Part shown: one piece after another, positions 37,740 through 49,112 of the stretch
How the letters are laid out: each line of letters starts with the position of its first letter
How positions within the stretch are numbered: the stretch's first letter is position 1
DNA from: Hysterium pulicare CBS 123377
Lineage: Eukaryota; Ascomycota; Dothideomycetes; Hysteriales; Hysteriaceae
Direction: 5' to 3'
Length of the DNA stretch: 64,000 nt
Assembly: GCA_000467715.1 (NCBI GenBank)
Contig: AJFK01000780.1
Location: 1 to 64,000 of the forward strand
Translations under genes and position numbers: made by a program
Notes under the pieces: generated by a model
Seen by the model: only the letters and a program-made list of their open reading frames with translations
Databases searched by the model: none
What the model was told of the DNA's origin: nothing

Positions 37740-39932
37740 CTACCAATTCGGCCCCATACCAACCCCACTCCCCTCCCTCCTCCCCGTATTCTTCAAATGC
37801 GCCGCACTACCCCTGAACAGACTCTGCCATATAAACGCCTCGCTCAGCAGCAGCTCGATATCCTTCTCGGTCCACTGTTTCGTGGGGAGGGATTGTAGGA
37901 ACATCATTACTTCTTGGAAGTCCATTTTCTGGAGTTGGTCGGACCATTTGACGAGGAAGGCGGCACAGACGTAGAGGTGGAAGGAGGAGAAGCCTTCGTC
38001 TTCGGCCTGGGTGGGAGGGGGGCGTGATGTTAGTTTGGGTTGAGGAAGCTTTCCTTTGATTGGGGGATGTTTGTTGAGGAATGGGGGAATGGAGAATTAG
38101 GGAGGAGGTGAATAGTAAGAAATCAAGGAGACTGTAGAAATTAAGACGGTAAGGGAGCTGGGACTTACCATATATGTGTCCCACATCCTAATGGTGTTTT
38201 TGACGGATATCTCGCGCATTAGTAGACAGTTCATCCAGCGGAAACTAAACTGGATGAACTCTACGCCCTCGTTCTCGAGGTGTTTTGCTAGACCGACGTC
38301 TATTCGGGCCGTCAGGTCTCGTAAATCGGCTACTTGTCGCTGTATTCCGGGCTGTGCGTGGATATAATTGTCTTGAATACCGTCGAGGAGTTTCGTGAGA
38401 CACCAAAACGAGTCCGCCTCCACAGCATCTAAAACAGGTTTCGGTAGTTGCCCTGGATCCATGCCTGACTCAATCTCCGGATCTGATATATACGCTCCTA
38501 GAAAAACTTGCCAGAAAGGTGTAACGAGGTCATTTATCCCCTGTACATACCCCGAGGCTGGATGTCGAATCGCCCATACGTACAATATCCGCTCTAGAGA
38601 TCGCTGCGTAGCCTCGTAGCTGTACAATGGTAGGTGCGGGTTCGTCCTAGGAACGTCAATGGTGATTTGATGCCAGATTGATTCGTCAAGACCTCGACCT
38701 CGACCTCCTTTAGTCGATGGTACAGAAGATGCGCCAGCTATTCCGGACGCAACAGCTCCGCTGCTCCCAGCGGTTCCCCGCTCGAAAGCTTGCCGCACTC
38801 CTTCTAGATATTCCTTCCTCTTCCTGTCCAAAGTTGCAACCCGACGTTCGCTACTTGTGGGGAGATAGCCTAATAGTATCTGCCACGTCATTGCACGAAC
38901 TTCTGATGGTATACCGGACCACGCGGTTTCGCGAAGCTCTTGTAGTGATATCGTGCTTGTCTGGAGTATACGCTTGAACTTGTTTATGCGCGATATGCGT
39001 GCCGAATGTGCTTCAACTTCCTTAGCGTTAGCATTAGGAGCCAGGGGGGTTTGTGATATTAGATGTAACGAGTTCGCCGGATCCCGTAAGATTTCCTGGT
39101 ACTGAGGTCTAAGGATTTTGCCTTCAACCTTCCTAGCAGTGGGGTAATTGGGTATTCCCCGCTCCTCTGCAATGTCACCACTGTCTATAACCCTCCATGA
39201 TGCTGCTCCAGGCCCGTCCCGCGCATTGTTGGTTGTGCCCCCTGGATCTGATCCTTTTTTGGGCGGTTTCCGCCTGCCTTTGCGTCGCATGTTCGCTATA
39301 CTCGGTAGACCAAACTCGTCCTCGTCGTCCTCATAGGTGAGTTCGTCTATCCCCTCATAATCGTCGTCTTCGTCAGCATCCCAGTCGTGGTTAGTCTCCC
39401 GAAGAAAACTATTGTAGGTCTTTCGTGGTGGTGGAGAGAGTGCGCTTCCTGCTGCTCGGCCGGGCGCGCTCGATTCGCGACTGTGGGGTACAGAGGGTGG
39501 TGTTCTGGGACGTGATCCGCCAGAAACAGACCTCGGAATGCGGTTCAGTAAATGCAGAGCAAATCACAGAGTGTCTTCGCTTACAAAGAATCGAGCTTTA
39601 GTATGTCAGCGTGAGAATATGATGCTCCGATTATCTTCTTGCTCTCGTACGGTTGCGAGGTATTGGAATTGGTCCGCCAGAATGGGGATGCTGAACTAGT
39701 GGTGTGATGTCAGCGCAAGAATGAAACACTAGGGGCTTGGTTTGTCATACGAGGAACGATCTGTTTATTGTGTGAATGCGCAAGTTAGCTATGCTGATGC
39801 TGGTGGCGCTGTGTATAGTGATTGCCACGAACCGACCTGGACCATTTCCTAGTTTCGGGATGTTAGCATCTGCGAGTTTGCCGAGACTGAGCGAATAGTA
39901 TGAGGTACCTGTTGCTGCTTTTTGGAGGCCAT
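37740..39932 (-). CDS. GYP1: Rab GTPase-activating protein, Gyp1-like TBC domain
   Basis: Six exons are reconstructed: 39932..39909, 39848..39833, 39760..39751, 39695..39585, 39531..38169 and 38006..37740, giving 596 residues. The N-terminus reads MASKKQQQ, then a Ser-rich stretch with ASPFWRTNSNTSQPYESKKI, an acidic block (DWDADEDDDYEGIDE), and the TBC domain from about residue 255 to 560. The dual catalytic fingers are present: Arg in IDVPR (about 349) and Gln in YVQG (about 384). RWMNCLLMREI and IRMWDTYM are also typical. In the family it accelerates GTP hydrolysis by Ypt1 and other Rabs at the Golgi. The first three exons are tiny (24, 16 and 10 bases) and their donors, especially GTTCGT at 39832, are tentative; the large exons are secure. 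The start is divergent from HRP1 with 424 bases between. Confidence 0.9.
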
Positions 39933-40356
39933 TGTTGGCAAATATACTTGTCTTGTTGCATTCACCAGTATGCCTTCATTGCGGGCAGAGGTATCCATTC
40001 CACGATGAAGCCGGAGCTAGCCCGGGGAATTGAAGTAGGCTAAGCTGGGGTTAGTTTAGCGCCTTTCCATGTCAGCCGTGCGTCCACCTCCTCTTTGTCG
40101 TCAACCTTTGCGCCCTCATCTACTTCTTCAACAACACCCTCATCGACAACATCCAACTCATCACCATTGCTCTACGATTCCATTCCTCTGTCGCAGTCAT
40201 ATTGGTGTGTTTGTCATATCTTTGATACCTGCCCTTTCTCCACCTTTTAGCTGCTTTCTAGTGTGACTGGCGCACGCGGACGACCGTCGTTGCAAGTTGC
40301 TGAAAGTGAAAGCCTTGTCGCTTTCTTCGACGTCTAACACACTGCAAAACAGCAAC
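39933..40356. promoter_or_regulatory. Shared promoter of GYP1 (minus) and HRP1 (plus)
   Basis: A 424-base divergent spacer. The HRP1 side is pyrimidine-rich (about 40080-40260, many CTC/CAC runs). No TATA box is obvious on either side. Confidence 0.55.
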
Positions 40357-43300
40357 ATGAATGACCCAGAAGACCTCGATGAGGATCTCTTCGCCGATCT
40401 GTAAGTCAAGTCCGTATGCAACGCGACCAGACAGCTGCGTCCCGGCCCGCGCGGTCTCCTTTATATCCTTCACCTTGCTGACTCACTTGCTACAGCTACG
40501 AAGGTGACGATCTTCCCTCAAAACCCGCACAGGCATCCTCCGATCTGCCGTTGCCAAGTGCTGTGAAGACAGAAGCGCAATCAGCTCCAGAACCTATATC
40601 CGAACCTGTGGTCACCAGTACAAATGGTATCAATGGGTCAGCCGTGAAAGTCGATGATGATGACGACGTGAACTTCAATGGTAATGCCTGGGATGGCGGT
40701 GCACACCAACACTATGATGGCGGTTCTGTTCCAGATGACGACAATTATGGACCGATCAATGTTAAAGAAGATGGGTAAGTCATACTGCGTGAATTTTATT
40801 GCAGCGTTTGCTTTTGAGCATTTTATTCCCACTTGCCCATTTAAGAAATGGTCACTGCGGCTTCCCCGACACAATGAGACCTGAAGGCTGCGCTTGGCAG
40901 TGGTAATGATGTGGTCTGCGATCGCAGAAGTGTCATGGGATCTTAGTCCGGACTGCCCTATCGGTTACCATACATCACCTCGGAATTTTCTCAGTCGAAT
41001 CCCAAGGTCAAAGTGGAGAAGCTCGAATGTTCGCTTCTCGGGTCTTGCTATAGCTACTTCCATTACGGTCCAATCAGAAGGAAGCATTATGAGGCGAAAT
41101 TAGCCACGACAGGCTAGATTATTTGAGCGTCTCTCAAAACTTGGTTCAAGATTACTTGGTCAGGCCGCATTTGGTGGTACGATCAAAGGCTACGGGGCGA
41201 ATTGGACGTGAAGTCGCTGGGTGTGTCGAGGGCACTGCGAGAGATACGTTGGACAGATTAAGCGAAACGCCTTAAGCAAGATACATCCGGATTTACGTTC
41301 ATGGGCGCGGAAGAGGCAGAGAGTTGAGTGGATGCAGATCTAAGATACCTTAAACCTCTTGCAGAGACGCCTGACAGAAAGGAAATCAGAACTTGCCATC
41401 TTTGAGGGGCAAAGCTTCATGTCGATATATTCTTCATAGAACGTACCAGCTCGCAAAACTCAGGATAGTCCCTCGAGAAGATGGATATTCGGTTTCAGAA
41501 GCCGAATATCTACACTCGAGTCCATAGCAAAACACAGACGCTTCAACGGAACCATACTGTGCCTTTGCCCGGGCTACGTGTCATGCGAATGGTGGAGCTA
41601 GCTTCTGAGATTGGAAGGATACGTTCGATCTGTCTATCAGTCCTACACCAGGCAAAAGGGCCAGTGCAAAGATATGTTGATGCACACGTTCTCCCGCGCT
41701 CCTGTATTGAGATGCACCGAGTCGCTTGGCGCTCAAACGGATGAACTATGCAACCTCTCACGAATCTCATTATCCTGGGCATTTTACACCGCATCATTGC
41801 CCACAATATCTCAATGGGCATTGGAGAAGCGCGAATTACAGCATCCCTCCGCTTACAGCTCGCCATCATATCACTCAATGGGCAAAGTCCGGATTTACGA
41901 AAAGCTACCGGAACCGCCACCATCACTACCGCCATCGCTTCGGTTCTTCGTTATGGGAGCTACAATCTTTTGCGATTTCTAATTCTTTGGTCCTTTTATA
42001 AAATGATGTTTGTTAGTTATAGTTGTTATGGATAGATTAGCTAATTCGCCTCGTAACCAATAGGAAAATGTTCATTGGTGGTTTGAATTGGGAAACTACA
42101 GAACGTAAGCAAACCCACGTCATTCCCCCGTGTCCTGCACGACTGCGTCTCGTCACAAACACCCATAGAAATTCATTTCAAGCGTGCATCCTATTTGGAG
42201 GATCTGAAGCTCCAGGTCACGACAGGAGGCGCTCTGGGGCTTGAACAAGCTAGATGGATGGGCTGTTGTGTCCACCCAAATTACAGGCTTTCGTCCCTCA
42301 GACTTGGATATGCATAGAAATGCCTGACTTATCGTGTTATAGAATCTCTCAAGGACTACTTCTCACAGTTCGGTGAAGTCAGCGAGTGCACTGTTATGCG
42401 CGACAGTACCACCGGTCGATCTCGTGGATTCGGTTTCCTCACTTTCAAGGACCCAAAATGCGTCAACATTGTTATGGTGAAGGAACACTATCTGGACGGC
42501 AAGATAGTAGGTCCTCTTTGCCTTTCCTTTGGACACCTTCCTCTAACATGTTTTCTAGATTGATCCAAAGCGAGCTATTCCTCGCGAGGAACAGGAACGG
42601 ACAAGTAAGATTTTTGTTGGTGGCGTTTCGCAAGAAGCGACTGAAGAAGACTTTCGGAGGTTTTTCCAGCAATTTGGTCGGGTTATCGATGCCACTCTCA
42701 TGATGGATAAAGATACCGGGCGGCCCCGTGGATTCGGGTTCGTGACATTTGATGGTGATTCAGCCGTCGACGCTACTCTCGCAGGACCCCTTTCGATCTT
42801 AGGGAAGCCGATCGAAGTTAAGCGCGCTCAGCCTCGCGGCAATCTACGTGAGGGCGAGGACGAGAAGAAGTTTGGTGGACGTGGACGCGATGGAAAGTTC
42901 GGAGGCCGTAATGACAGCCAAGGCAGTTTCGACAACCAGCAGAATCAAACCCAGCAGAATGGTCAAGCTGGAAACAACGGCATGACTCCGGCAATGATGG
43001 CACAGTACTGGCAGCGCATGCAGCAGTACTTCCAAATGATGCAACAGCAATTAGTTGCCGGCAGTGCGAACAACATGGCGAGCCAGCCTCCTATGAATCC
43101 GATGGGTATGGGAGGTGGACAGATGAATCCAGCTATGATGCAGCAGATGATGGCCATGCAAGGAATGGGTCGTCCTCAAGGAATGTCACCAACTGGAAGC
43201 CCGCATCCGCAATCCCCCCAAAACATGGCGCAGATGAACCAAATGAACATGCAGCAGATGCAACAAATGCAACAGATGCAGCAAATGCAGATGCAGCAGC

Positions 43301-43731
43301 AGCAGGGGGGATATGGCGGAAGCCCGGCAATGATGAATCACGCAGCCGCCGCTGCTCGTCCTGGATTCAACGCTCAAGAACAGCTCCTCTTCGAGCAGCA
43401 AAAGTACGAACAACAGCAAGCTCGCCGCATGCAGCAGTCAGGCGGCTACGGTGGTCAAGGTGGACCGACAAGCTGGGATGGCATGTACGATGATGCTCCT
43501 CAACCAGCTATGCCACCTCAGGGACCGGGAGCTCGAGGAAGCTTTAGCGGCAATCGATCTCAAGGGCGTAGTCGTCAAGGATCTTCACAACCTCCACCAT
43601 CTCAGCCAAGTAACGCTCCAGCCAACGCGCCGACTGGACCGAAGAATGCGGGTAAGCCTGGTGCCAATTATCGTGGAGGCGGCAGGAGAGGCGGAAACGT
43701 GGGATACCATCCCTACGGTGGCCGCTCTTAG
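40357..43731 (+). CDS. HRP1: hnRNP with two RRMs, Hrp1/Nab4-like
   Basis: Five exons, 40357..40400, 40496..40774, 42064..42104, 42343..42506 and 42559..43731, give 566 residues. Residues 1-108 are acidic ([20 protein letters not shown]). RRM1 (about 109-185) has RNP2 MFIGGL and RNP1 [11 protein letters not shown]2 (about 192-270) has RNP2 IFVGGV and RNP1 RGFGFVTF. The C-terminal half is Gln/Met/Asn/Gly-rich (for example the [11 protein letters not shown] run encoded at about 43250-43310) and ends in an RGG-type tail, [18 protein letters not shown]. In yeast the homologue binds UA-rich elements for mRNA 3'-end cleavage (CF IB), export and decay. The exon join [17 protein letters not shown] is family-like, so no coding exon is missing from the 1289-base intron 2. 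Confidence 0.93.
40775..42063 (+). other. Exceptionally long intron 2 of HRP1 (1289 bases)
   Basis: Donor GTAAGT, acceptor AACCAATAG. The flanking exons join in frame to a conserved protein sequence. The other introns in this window are about 48-283 bases. Short ORFs inside (for example about 41481-41744) show no family. A near-consensus snoRNA C box (AATGATG at about 40902) has no convincing partner D box. Confidence 0.8.
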
Positions 43732-44690
43732 GGTCGAGTGCCTTGCTTCACTACAGATCTCGCTTTACAAGTGATGCTTGGTGGATGCTTCTGACACCCC
43801 TGGAACCTCGATTGACCGAATTTCAAAGTCGTACCCGGTCTTAAGATGGGTTTCATGGATGCTGTCAAGCAAATTATACTTCCTTTCTTCTCATACTTTC
43901 TTCCCCAGATGTTTCCTCGACTTTTTTCCTCACTCGAACGGCGTTTAATGGACTTCTCTTACTATCAAACGGTGGAACCTCTTCTTTGTCACAAAGGTGG
44001 TTAATCTCAAGTGAGATGCTTTCATACTTTCAGACTCCTTATGTACATTATAAAAACGTGCGATAATCCAAGTAGCCAGATCTACGGGAATAGGTATCAT
44101 GCGACTATGTTTGGATGTGCAAGTTGCCATGATAGAGAAGTGAAGTGATCTCGGACACGAAATCTCTTGGCGGCTGATATAATTTCGCACACAAATATCA
44201 ATTACGAACAGCCGTAGCAAGCAATCGATCAGCAGGTTTTCAATCATACCCATTTGTTATATCTCCCGAAAGACCACGTTACAGCCAGAGCAAAGCCCAT
44301 GACATGATTACTGAGCTTGCTGAGACAATAGTCACGTTCACCGTAAGATTGTTCATTAATCAAGAAATATTTCCCCAGTCCTAATATCCTAGTACTATAT
44401 TTATACCACAGTTCGGGTTTTAATAGCATCGCAGGTGAGTCTGCGATTACTATATTAGGTAAAAGCTTCGAGAGGTACGGGGAGTTGAGACATGCACGAC
44501 AAAGGCGGCATTACGTATGCTCGTTCAGGAGCTCGACGGTAATACTGTATGGCAAAATCTTAAGTAGACGCATATAAAGGTCACGGGCATCTCTCAGTAG
44601 AACAAACGTTTACTTCCTTCCACAATTTCTTTTCCCCTCTCAACTCCCAAATCCCAAATCTCCAATCCACTCCACCCAACTACCATCAAC
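43732..44690. other. Intergenic region (959 bases)
   Basis: It lies between HRP1 and the tautomerase gene. It contains the HRP1 3' untranslated region and AT-rich sequence; nothing else is recognised except the promoter element at 44571-44580. Confidence 0.5.
44571..44580 (+). promoter_or_regulatory. TATA box of the tautomerase gene
   Basis: CATATAAAGG lies about 118 bases before the ATG at 44691, followed by a C/T- and C/A-rich leader and a good start context (CCATCAACATG). Confidence 0.6.
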
Positions 44691-45250
44691 ATGCCTCTCT
44701 GGCACGTCTACCACCCACCCACAACCTTCACCAGCTCAGCGTCCAAACGCGCTCTCGCAAAAGACCTGACGACGTGCTATACCGATGCCGGGCTTCCGGC
44801 TTTCTACGTTAATGTGTACTTCCATGCCATTCCGGCAGAGGATATCTACATTGGAGGCGAGCCACAAGGTCTACAGGGTGATGAAGAAGAGGAGGTGAAA
44901 GTGCTAGAGAAACCGTTCATTAGGCTAGTCGGGGAGCAGATTGCGGTGACGTTGCCGGATGATAGTGATGTTTATGCTAGGTGGTTGGGGGTTATTGATA
45001 ATGTGAGTTGTATTTCTTTTGTACTTGTGGGATGATGGCGCTAATGTTGGATGTGTGCGGGTAGGCTTTGAAACTCCATATCGCAGATAAGGGATATGAT
45101 TGGGAATACCATATTGATGAGACAGAGAGAAGGCTTTGGAAGATCAAGGGGCTGTATGCGCCGCCTTGGAAGAGCGAGGAGGAGAAAGTGTGGTTTAGGG
45201 AGAATAAAGCTAGTCCTTGGGAGAAGAAGCTGGATGGAGAGAAATTGTAG
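44691..45250 (+). CDS. Tautomerase, cis-3-chloroacrylic acid dehalogenase-like
   Basis: Two exons, 44691..45002 and 45065..45250 (intron 62 bases), give 165 residues. The protein starts MPLWHVYHPP, so removal of Met exposes the catalytic Pro1 of the tautomerase superfamily. GLPAFYVNVYFHAIP, then ALKLHIADKGYDWEYHIDET and LWKIKGLYAPP are the blocks of the fungal/bacterial cis-CaaD-like group (Tautomerase_3). Family members use Pro1 for keto-enol tautomerisation or hydration/dehalogenation of small acids; the natural substrate here is unknown. It has its own TATA-box promoter and no linked catabolic genes. Confidence 0.88.
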
Positions 45251-46040
45251 GGGAGACATGAATTTGATTTTTGTAAAGGGTTGAAAGAAACTATCTGTTC
45301 GACTTGACTAGTCAATGTTCCGTGATACCTGCTGAGGTGAAGGGTTTCTGATCCTGCCAATGTCGCTATTGATATGGTTGGTCAATACAACTTCCTGTAT
45401 TCTAGAGCAATTGACGAACTAGCCATTCAACTCATCCGAGAATTCCTGAAGATGCTATTTTTACAACAAGGCCATGCGATTTAATTCAGAGTGCAAGGTA
45501 GGAGGAGTGCTTAGAAATGCAATCTGATGGAGGTGAATGATTGGTGGATGAGTCTTAGAAATCGAACGGTCATGTGATCGAGGCTGAGTAATTCCTTGGC
45601 ACCGAGGTGAATCCGAGGGACAAAGAACTTCTTCACAATCAACCATGGAACTCTCACTCAACGACTTCCCACCCACCACACTCTGACTGCGCAACTTGGA
45701 CGGTTCGCACTCTGGTACAACCATACAATTTCGGCTTTTAGGTTGATTTGCTGCCCTCGCCTCCGACATAAAAGCGCCGGGGGCTCTGCACTCGTCCTTC
45801 AACTCCACATCACAATCTACACGTGCCCTTTGACGACTTGTCGCATCGCCACAACCAGCAAGCCATCAAACACCCAGAGACACTCGCAACACACAAGAGC
45901 CTTACTCACGACTTTACACGCTCACAACTCTCACCTCCGACCCCCGCTTCTGAAGTTCGCCTTCCCCTCGGGCGGCAATTACCTCGGCGAGCGACCTACA
46001 CAACGCAGCTGCCTGAGACCCAGGTTGTCTATCCGCAACT
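45251..46040. other. Intergenic region (790 bases), MPE1 promoter
   Basis: It holds the tautomerase 3' untranslated region and the MPE1 promoter. The last 250 bases are C/A- and C/T-rich, as expected for a leader. No gene is recognised. Confidence 0.5.
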
Positions 46041-47984
46041 ATGTCTTCCTCCGTCTTTTTCAAGTTCAAATCATCAAAGGAACCCCAGCGAATCACCTTT
46101 GATGGCACAGGCATCTCTGTCTTTGAACTGAAACGAGAGATTATCGCTGCTAGCGGCCTTGGCGATGGCACCGATTTCGACCTTGCCATCTACCCTGAGG
46201 ACAACCCTACCGTAGAGTATGATGATGACACCGAAATAATATCACGATCAAGTCTAGTTCTCGCTCGTCGCCAACCTGCACAGAAACCAGGTGCTGGAAG
46301 AGGCGCCCGCTATGTCTCGGGCCGGGCTCCCGTACGTGCGATCAAGAACAGCCACCGAGTTGAGGCCACATCCAAATCTACATCTACAAACACCACCACA
46401 AACACTACCGCTGCACCTCTGACTGGTCAGACCGAGGAGGAGCGCGAAGCTGCTTTCTTATTGGAAGCCGGAAACCAGTGGGAACAGCAGAAAGAGGCTA
46501 TGTCACATGCCAAGCCTGTCTTCCACAAGAAGAAACCGGCTAATGTTCCCGACCACCCACCACCCGTCGGCTATGTCTGCTATAGATGTGCAGAGAAAGG
46601 GCACTGGATTCAAGAGTGTCCGACGAACGACGATCCGAATTACAAGGCCAAACCACGCATCAAGCGAACTACTGGAATCCCACGATCTTTTCTTAAGACG
46701 GTCGAAAAACCAACCGGTGAAGACGGAGAGGACGCGCGTGGTATCATGGTCAATGCGGAGGGTGAATACGTCATTGCGGAAGCTGACCATGCAGCATGGG
46801 CAAAGTTTCAGGAAAAGGCGAAGGCATCTGCTGCTCAGGCTGAGGCGGTTGCTACCGGCAACAAGGAGATTCAGGAGCGTGGTCTGGAATGTCCCGTTGA
46901 CAAGCGCATGTTTGTGGAGCCGATGAAGACTCCTTGCTGCGGTAAGACATATTGCAACGAATGCATTGACAATGCTTTGATTGAAAATGATTTGGTTTGC
47001 CCGAATTGTTCCAAGGAAGGAGTTCTCATAGACGATCTTGTTGCAGATGAGGAAATGGTGGAGAAAATTCGTGCTTATGAGGATGAGAAGGCAAAGGAGA
47101 AAGTGGCAAAGGAGCAACAGGCCAAGGAGGAAGAGGCTGCTGCAAACTCTCCCAAAAATGAGAATGTTACTATTTCTGCTTCTGATGAAAAAGGAAAGTC
47201 TAGTGAGACAAATGGAACATTGGGTTCGAAATCGCCAAAATCAAATGGCGTTTCTGTCAATATCAATTCTCCTTTATCAGTCGCTGCAAATCCAACAACA
47301 GGTTCTCCTGACTCTACTGACTCTACCACTCCGACCAACAAAAAGCGAGCTGCGACAGATGAGCTCGAGAATGATCGGAAACCTCCTCCACCAACGGCAC
47401 CAAAGGCTATGCGACAACAGCAGCAAACTCCTCAATCCAGTACCGAACAGCAGTTCCTCAACGACATGAAAGCTCTCAAGAACATGCCAATGAACGTGCC
47501 CGCCACTATGCCTATGAGCATGAGCATGGCAATGCCCATGAACCCAATGATGGGTATGATGAACCCTATGAACAACAATCAATGGAACGGCTACAACAAC
47601 GGCTATCCGCAGAACATGTATGGCGGTATGGGCTACAGCAACATGTCCGGAATGAACGGAATGGGCGGCGCTAACATGGGCATGAACGGTATGAACGGTA
47701 TGAATGCAATGAGCGGCGGTGGTGCTAGCGGAAACTACGGAGGCTATGGCTGGCAGAACCAGGGCGCATACAATGGCATGAACCCGGGTATGGGCAGCAA
47801 TGGGAATTATCAAAATCAAATGCCTGTTTCGTCGACGAACGCTTCGTTTCCTAACCAGCAACGAAATGTCTTCAGCAATACGATGCCTAGTGAGAATGAC
47901 GCTTACTTCCGCAAACCGGTCAACCCACAACGTCACCAGAATCGACAGCGTCGCGCGAGACCGTACGATTACCACCAGGTGTGA
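46041..47984 (+). CDS. MPE1: mRNA cleavage and polyadenylation factor subunit Mpe1 (RBBP6-like)
   Basis: A single exon of 647 residues. The ubiquitin-like DWNN domain is at 4-77 (VFFKFKSSKEPQRITFDG). A CCHC zinc knuckle follows with C180, C183, H188 and C193 (CYRCAEKGHWIQEC). The RING-type domain is at about 284-323 (CPVDKRMFVEP, CCGKTYCNECI, CPNC). The C-terminus is Met/Asn/Gly-rich and low-complexity, probably disordered, and ends in an Arg-rich tail (RHQNRQRRARPYDYHQV). In yeast Mpe1 is part of CPF, where it contacts the poly(A) signal RNA and regulates cleavage and polyadenylation; the RING has E3-type potential. It shares the broad 3'-end processing theme with the HRP1-like gene 2.3 kb upstream. 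Confidence 0.96.
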   Translation: MSSSVFFKFKSSKEPQRITFDGTGISVFELKREIIAASGLGDGTDFDLAIYPEDNPTVEYDDDTEIISRSSLVLARRQPAQKPGAGRGARYVSGRAPVRAIKNSHRVEATSKSTSTNTTTNTTAAPLTGQTEEEREAAFLLEAGNQWEQQKEAMSHAKPVFHKKKPANVPDHPPPVGYVCYRCAEKGHWIQECPTNDDPNYKAKPRIKRTTGIPRSFLKTVEKPTGEDGEDARGIMVNAEGEYVIAEADHAAWAKFQEKAKASAAQAEAVATGNKEIQERGLECPVDKRMFVEPMKTPCCGKTYCNECIDNALIENDLVCPNCSKEGVLIDDLVADEEMVEKIRAYEDEKAKEKVAKEQQAKEEEAAANSPKNENVTISASDEKGKSSETNGTLGSKSPKSNGVSVNINSPLSVAANPTTGSPDSTDSTTPTNKKRAATDELENDRKPPPPTAPKAMRQQQQTPQSSTEQQFLNDMKALKNMPMNVPATMPMSMSMAMPMNPMMGMMNPMNNNQWNGYNNGYPQNMYGGMGYSNMSGMNGMGGANMGMNGMNGMNAMSGGGASGNYGGYGWQNQGAYNGMNPGMGSNGNYQNQMPVSSTNASFPNQQRNVFSNTMPSENDAYFRKPVNPQRHQNRQRRARPYDYHQV

Positions 47985-49112
47985 GTCTTTTCTTCGGTGG
48001 CGGACTCATACCTTCGATCGTCTTCGAGTCCATATTCTTCAACCGCTTGGTTCTTCTTGCTTCGAGTTACCCGCCTTGCCATTGGCGACGTAAATATTTC
48101 TTGTCCGACTCAATCCACTTGACGGATTCTTGCAGATGATCATCACATACTTAGGCTTGAGCAACACTTGAATCTTGCTCGCCGTAGTAAATACCTACAC
48201 TTTCATTTTCTTCAACTCAATCAACTCGACTCATCATAGGATATCTCGCCGAGTCTTCGAGTCTCCTTGGTCATTTTCAGCAGCGATGGCGTTCTGGTGT
48301 TGTCAACCTGGTTAGTAATGGGCGGGCATAGTTCTCAACCGAGACAAAGAATCATCAAACACATTTCCTTTCTTTTCAAATCGAGCAAAGCACGCCTGGG
48401 CATCGGCGTGGCGGTTGGATGCCTGGATTGAGAGCTTATCATCGCTCATGGGCGGCAAAGTCTCTTATCTGGCTTTGAGATATCCGACATGTTATGGGCG
48501 TTTATGTTTCTACTGTGCAGAGAGTGCTGGCGGATCACATTTGATACTGTGAAGTAGCAGTATGTATGTATGTACCCAGGCCAGCTCCTGAATACAAACC
48601 CAAAAAAATCCATTGAAGTTCTTTTGAATTGTGAAGTCGTGATTAAACCAATAGCTTGAACAATCTCGGTGTACCGAAAGTCTAGTTAGTTACATTAAAG
48701 AAAGTATCAATACATGACACTTGATCCTAAGGCCTTTCATGTTGATGTTGAATAACTGGCATTCCTCTTTTCTCATTATCCGTTGCCCATCACTATATAT
48801 TCATGACACCCTTCCTTAATCTCTCTTCTCTCATACAAATACAACACGCTTGCGAAAAACCACCCAAGATCAGAAAAGAAGGCCCACCGCTTGCTTGCTT
48901 ACTGAGCCCAAACCATTGAAAACATGTCGGTATCTTTCATGCATGCATGCCAATCAGACAAGCGGGGACCATGTTCAGTATTTGTCCCCGTATGCCAAAG
49001 CGAAAGCCAAAAATGAAGATCAAGATCATTACAAGAAAGCCAAAAGAGAGAGCAAAACAAACACTTTGCTTTACTCACAGAAACCAAAACAAGGAACTCG
49101 CTCTATTCACCA
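47985..49112. other. Convergent intergenic region (1.1 kb)
   Basis: It lies between the MPE1 and NIPA stop codons. No gene is recognised. GTATGTATGTATGTA at about 48560 is a minor simple repeat. Confidence 0.5.

Noticed and set aside
40895-40925. Possible C/D snoRNA C box (AATGATG) in the HRP1 intron
   Set aside because: One mismatch to the C box and no properly placed D box or terminal stem.
41481-42035. Open frames inside the long HRP1 intron
   Set aside because: The flanking HRP1 exons join directly to a conserved sequence, and these frames match no known domain, so they are not missing exons.
47277-47975. 232-codon His/Val-rich minus frame
   Set aside because: Shadow of the Met/Asn/Gly-rich MPE1 tail on the other strand.
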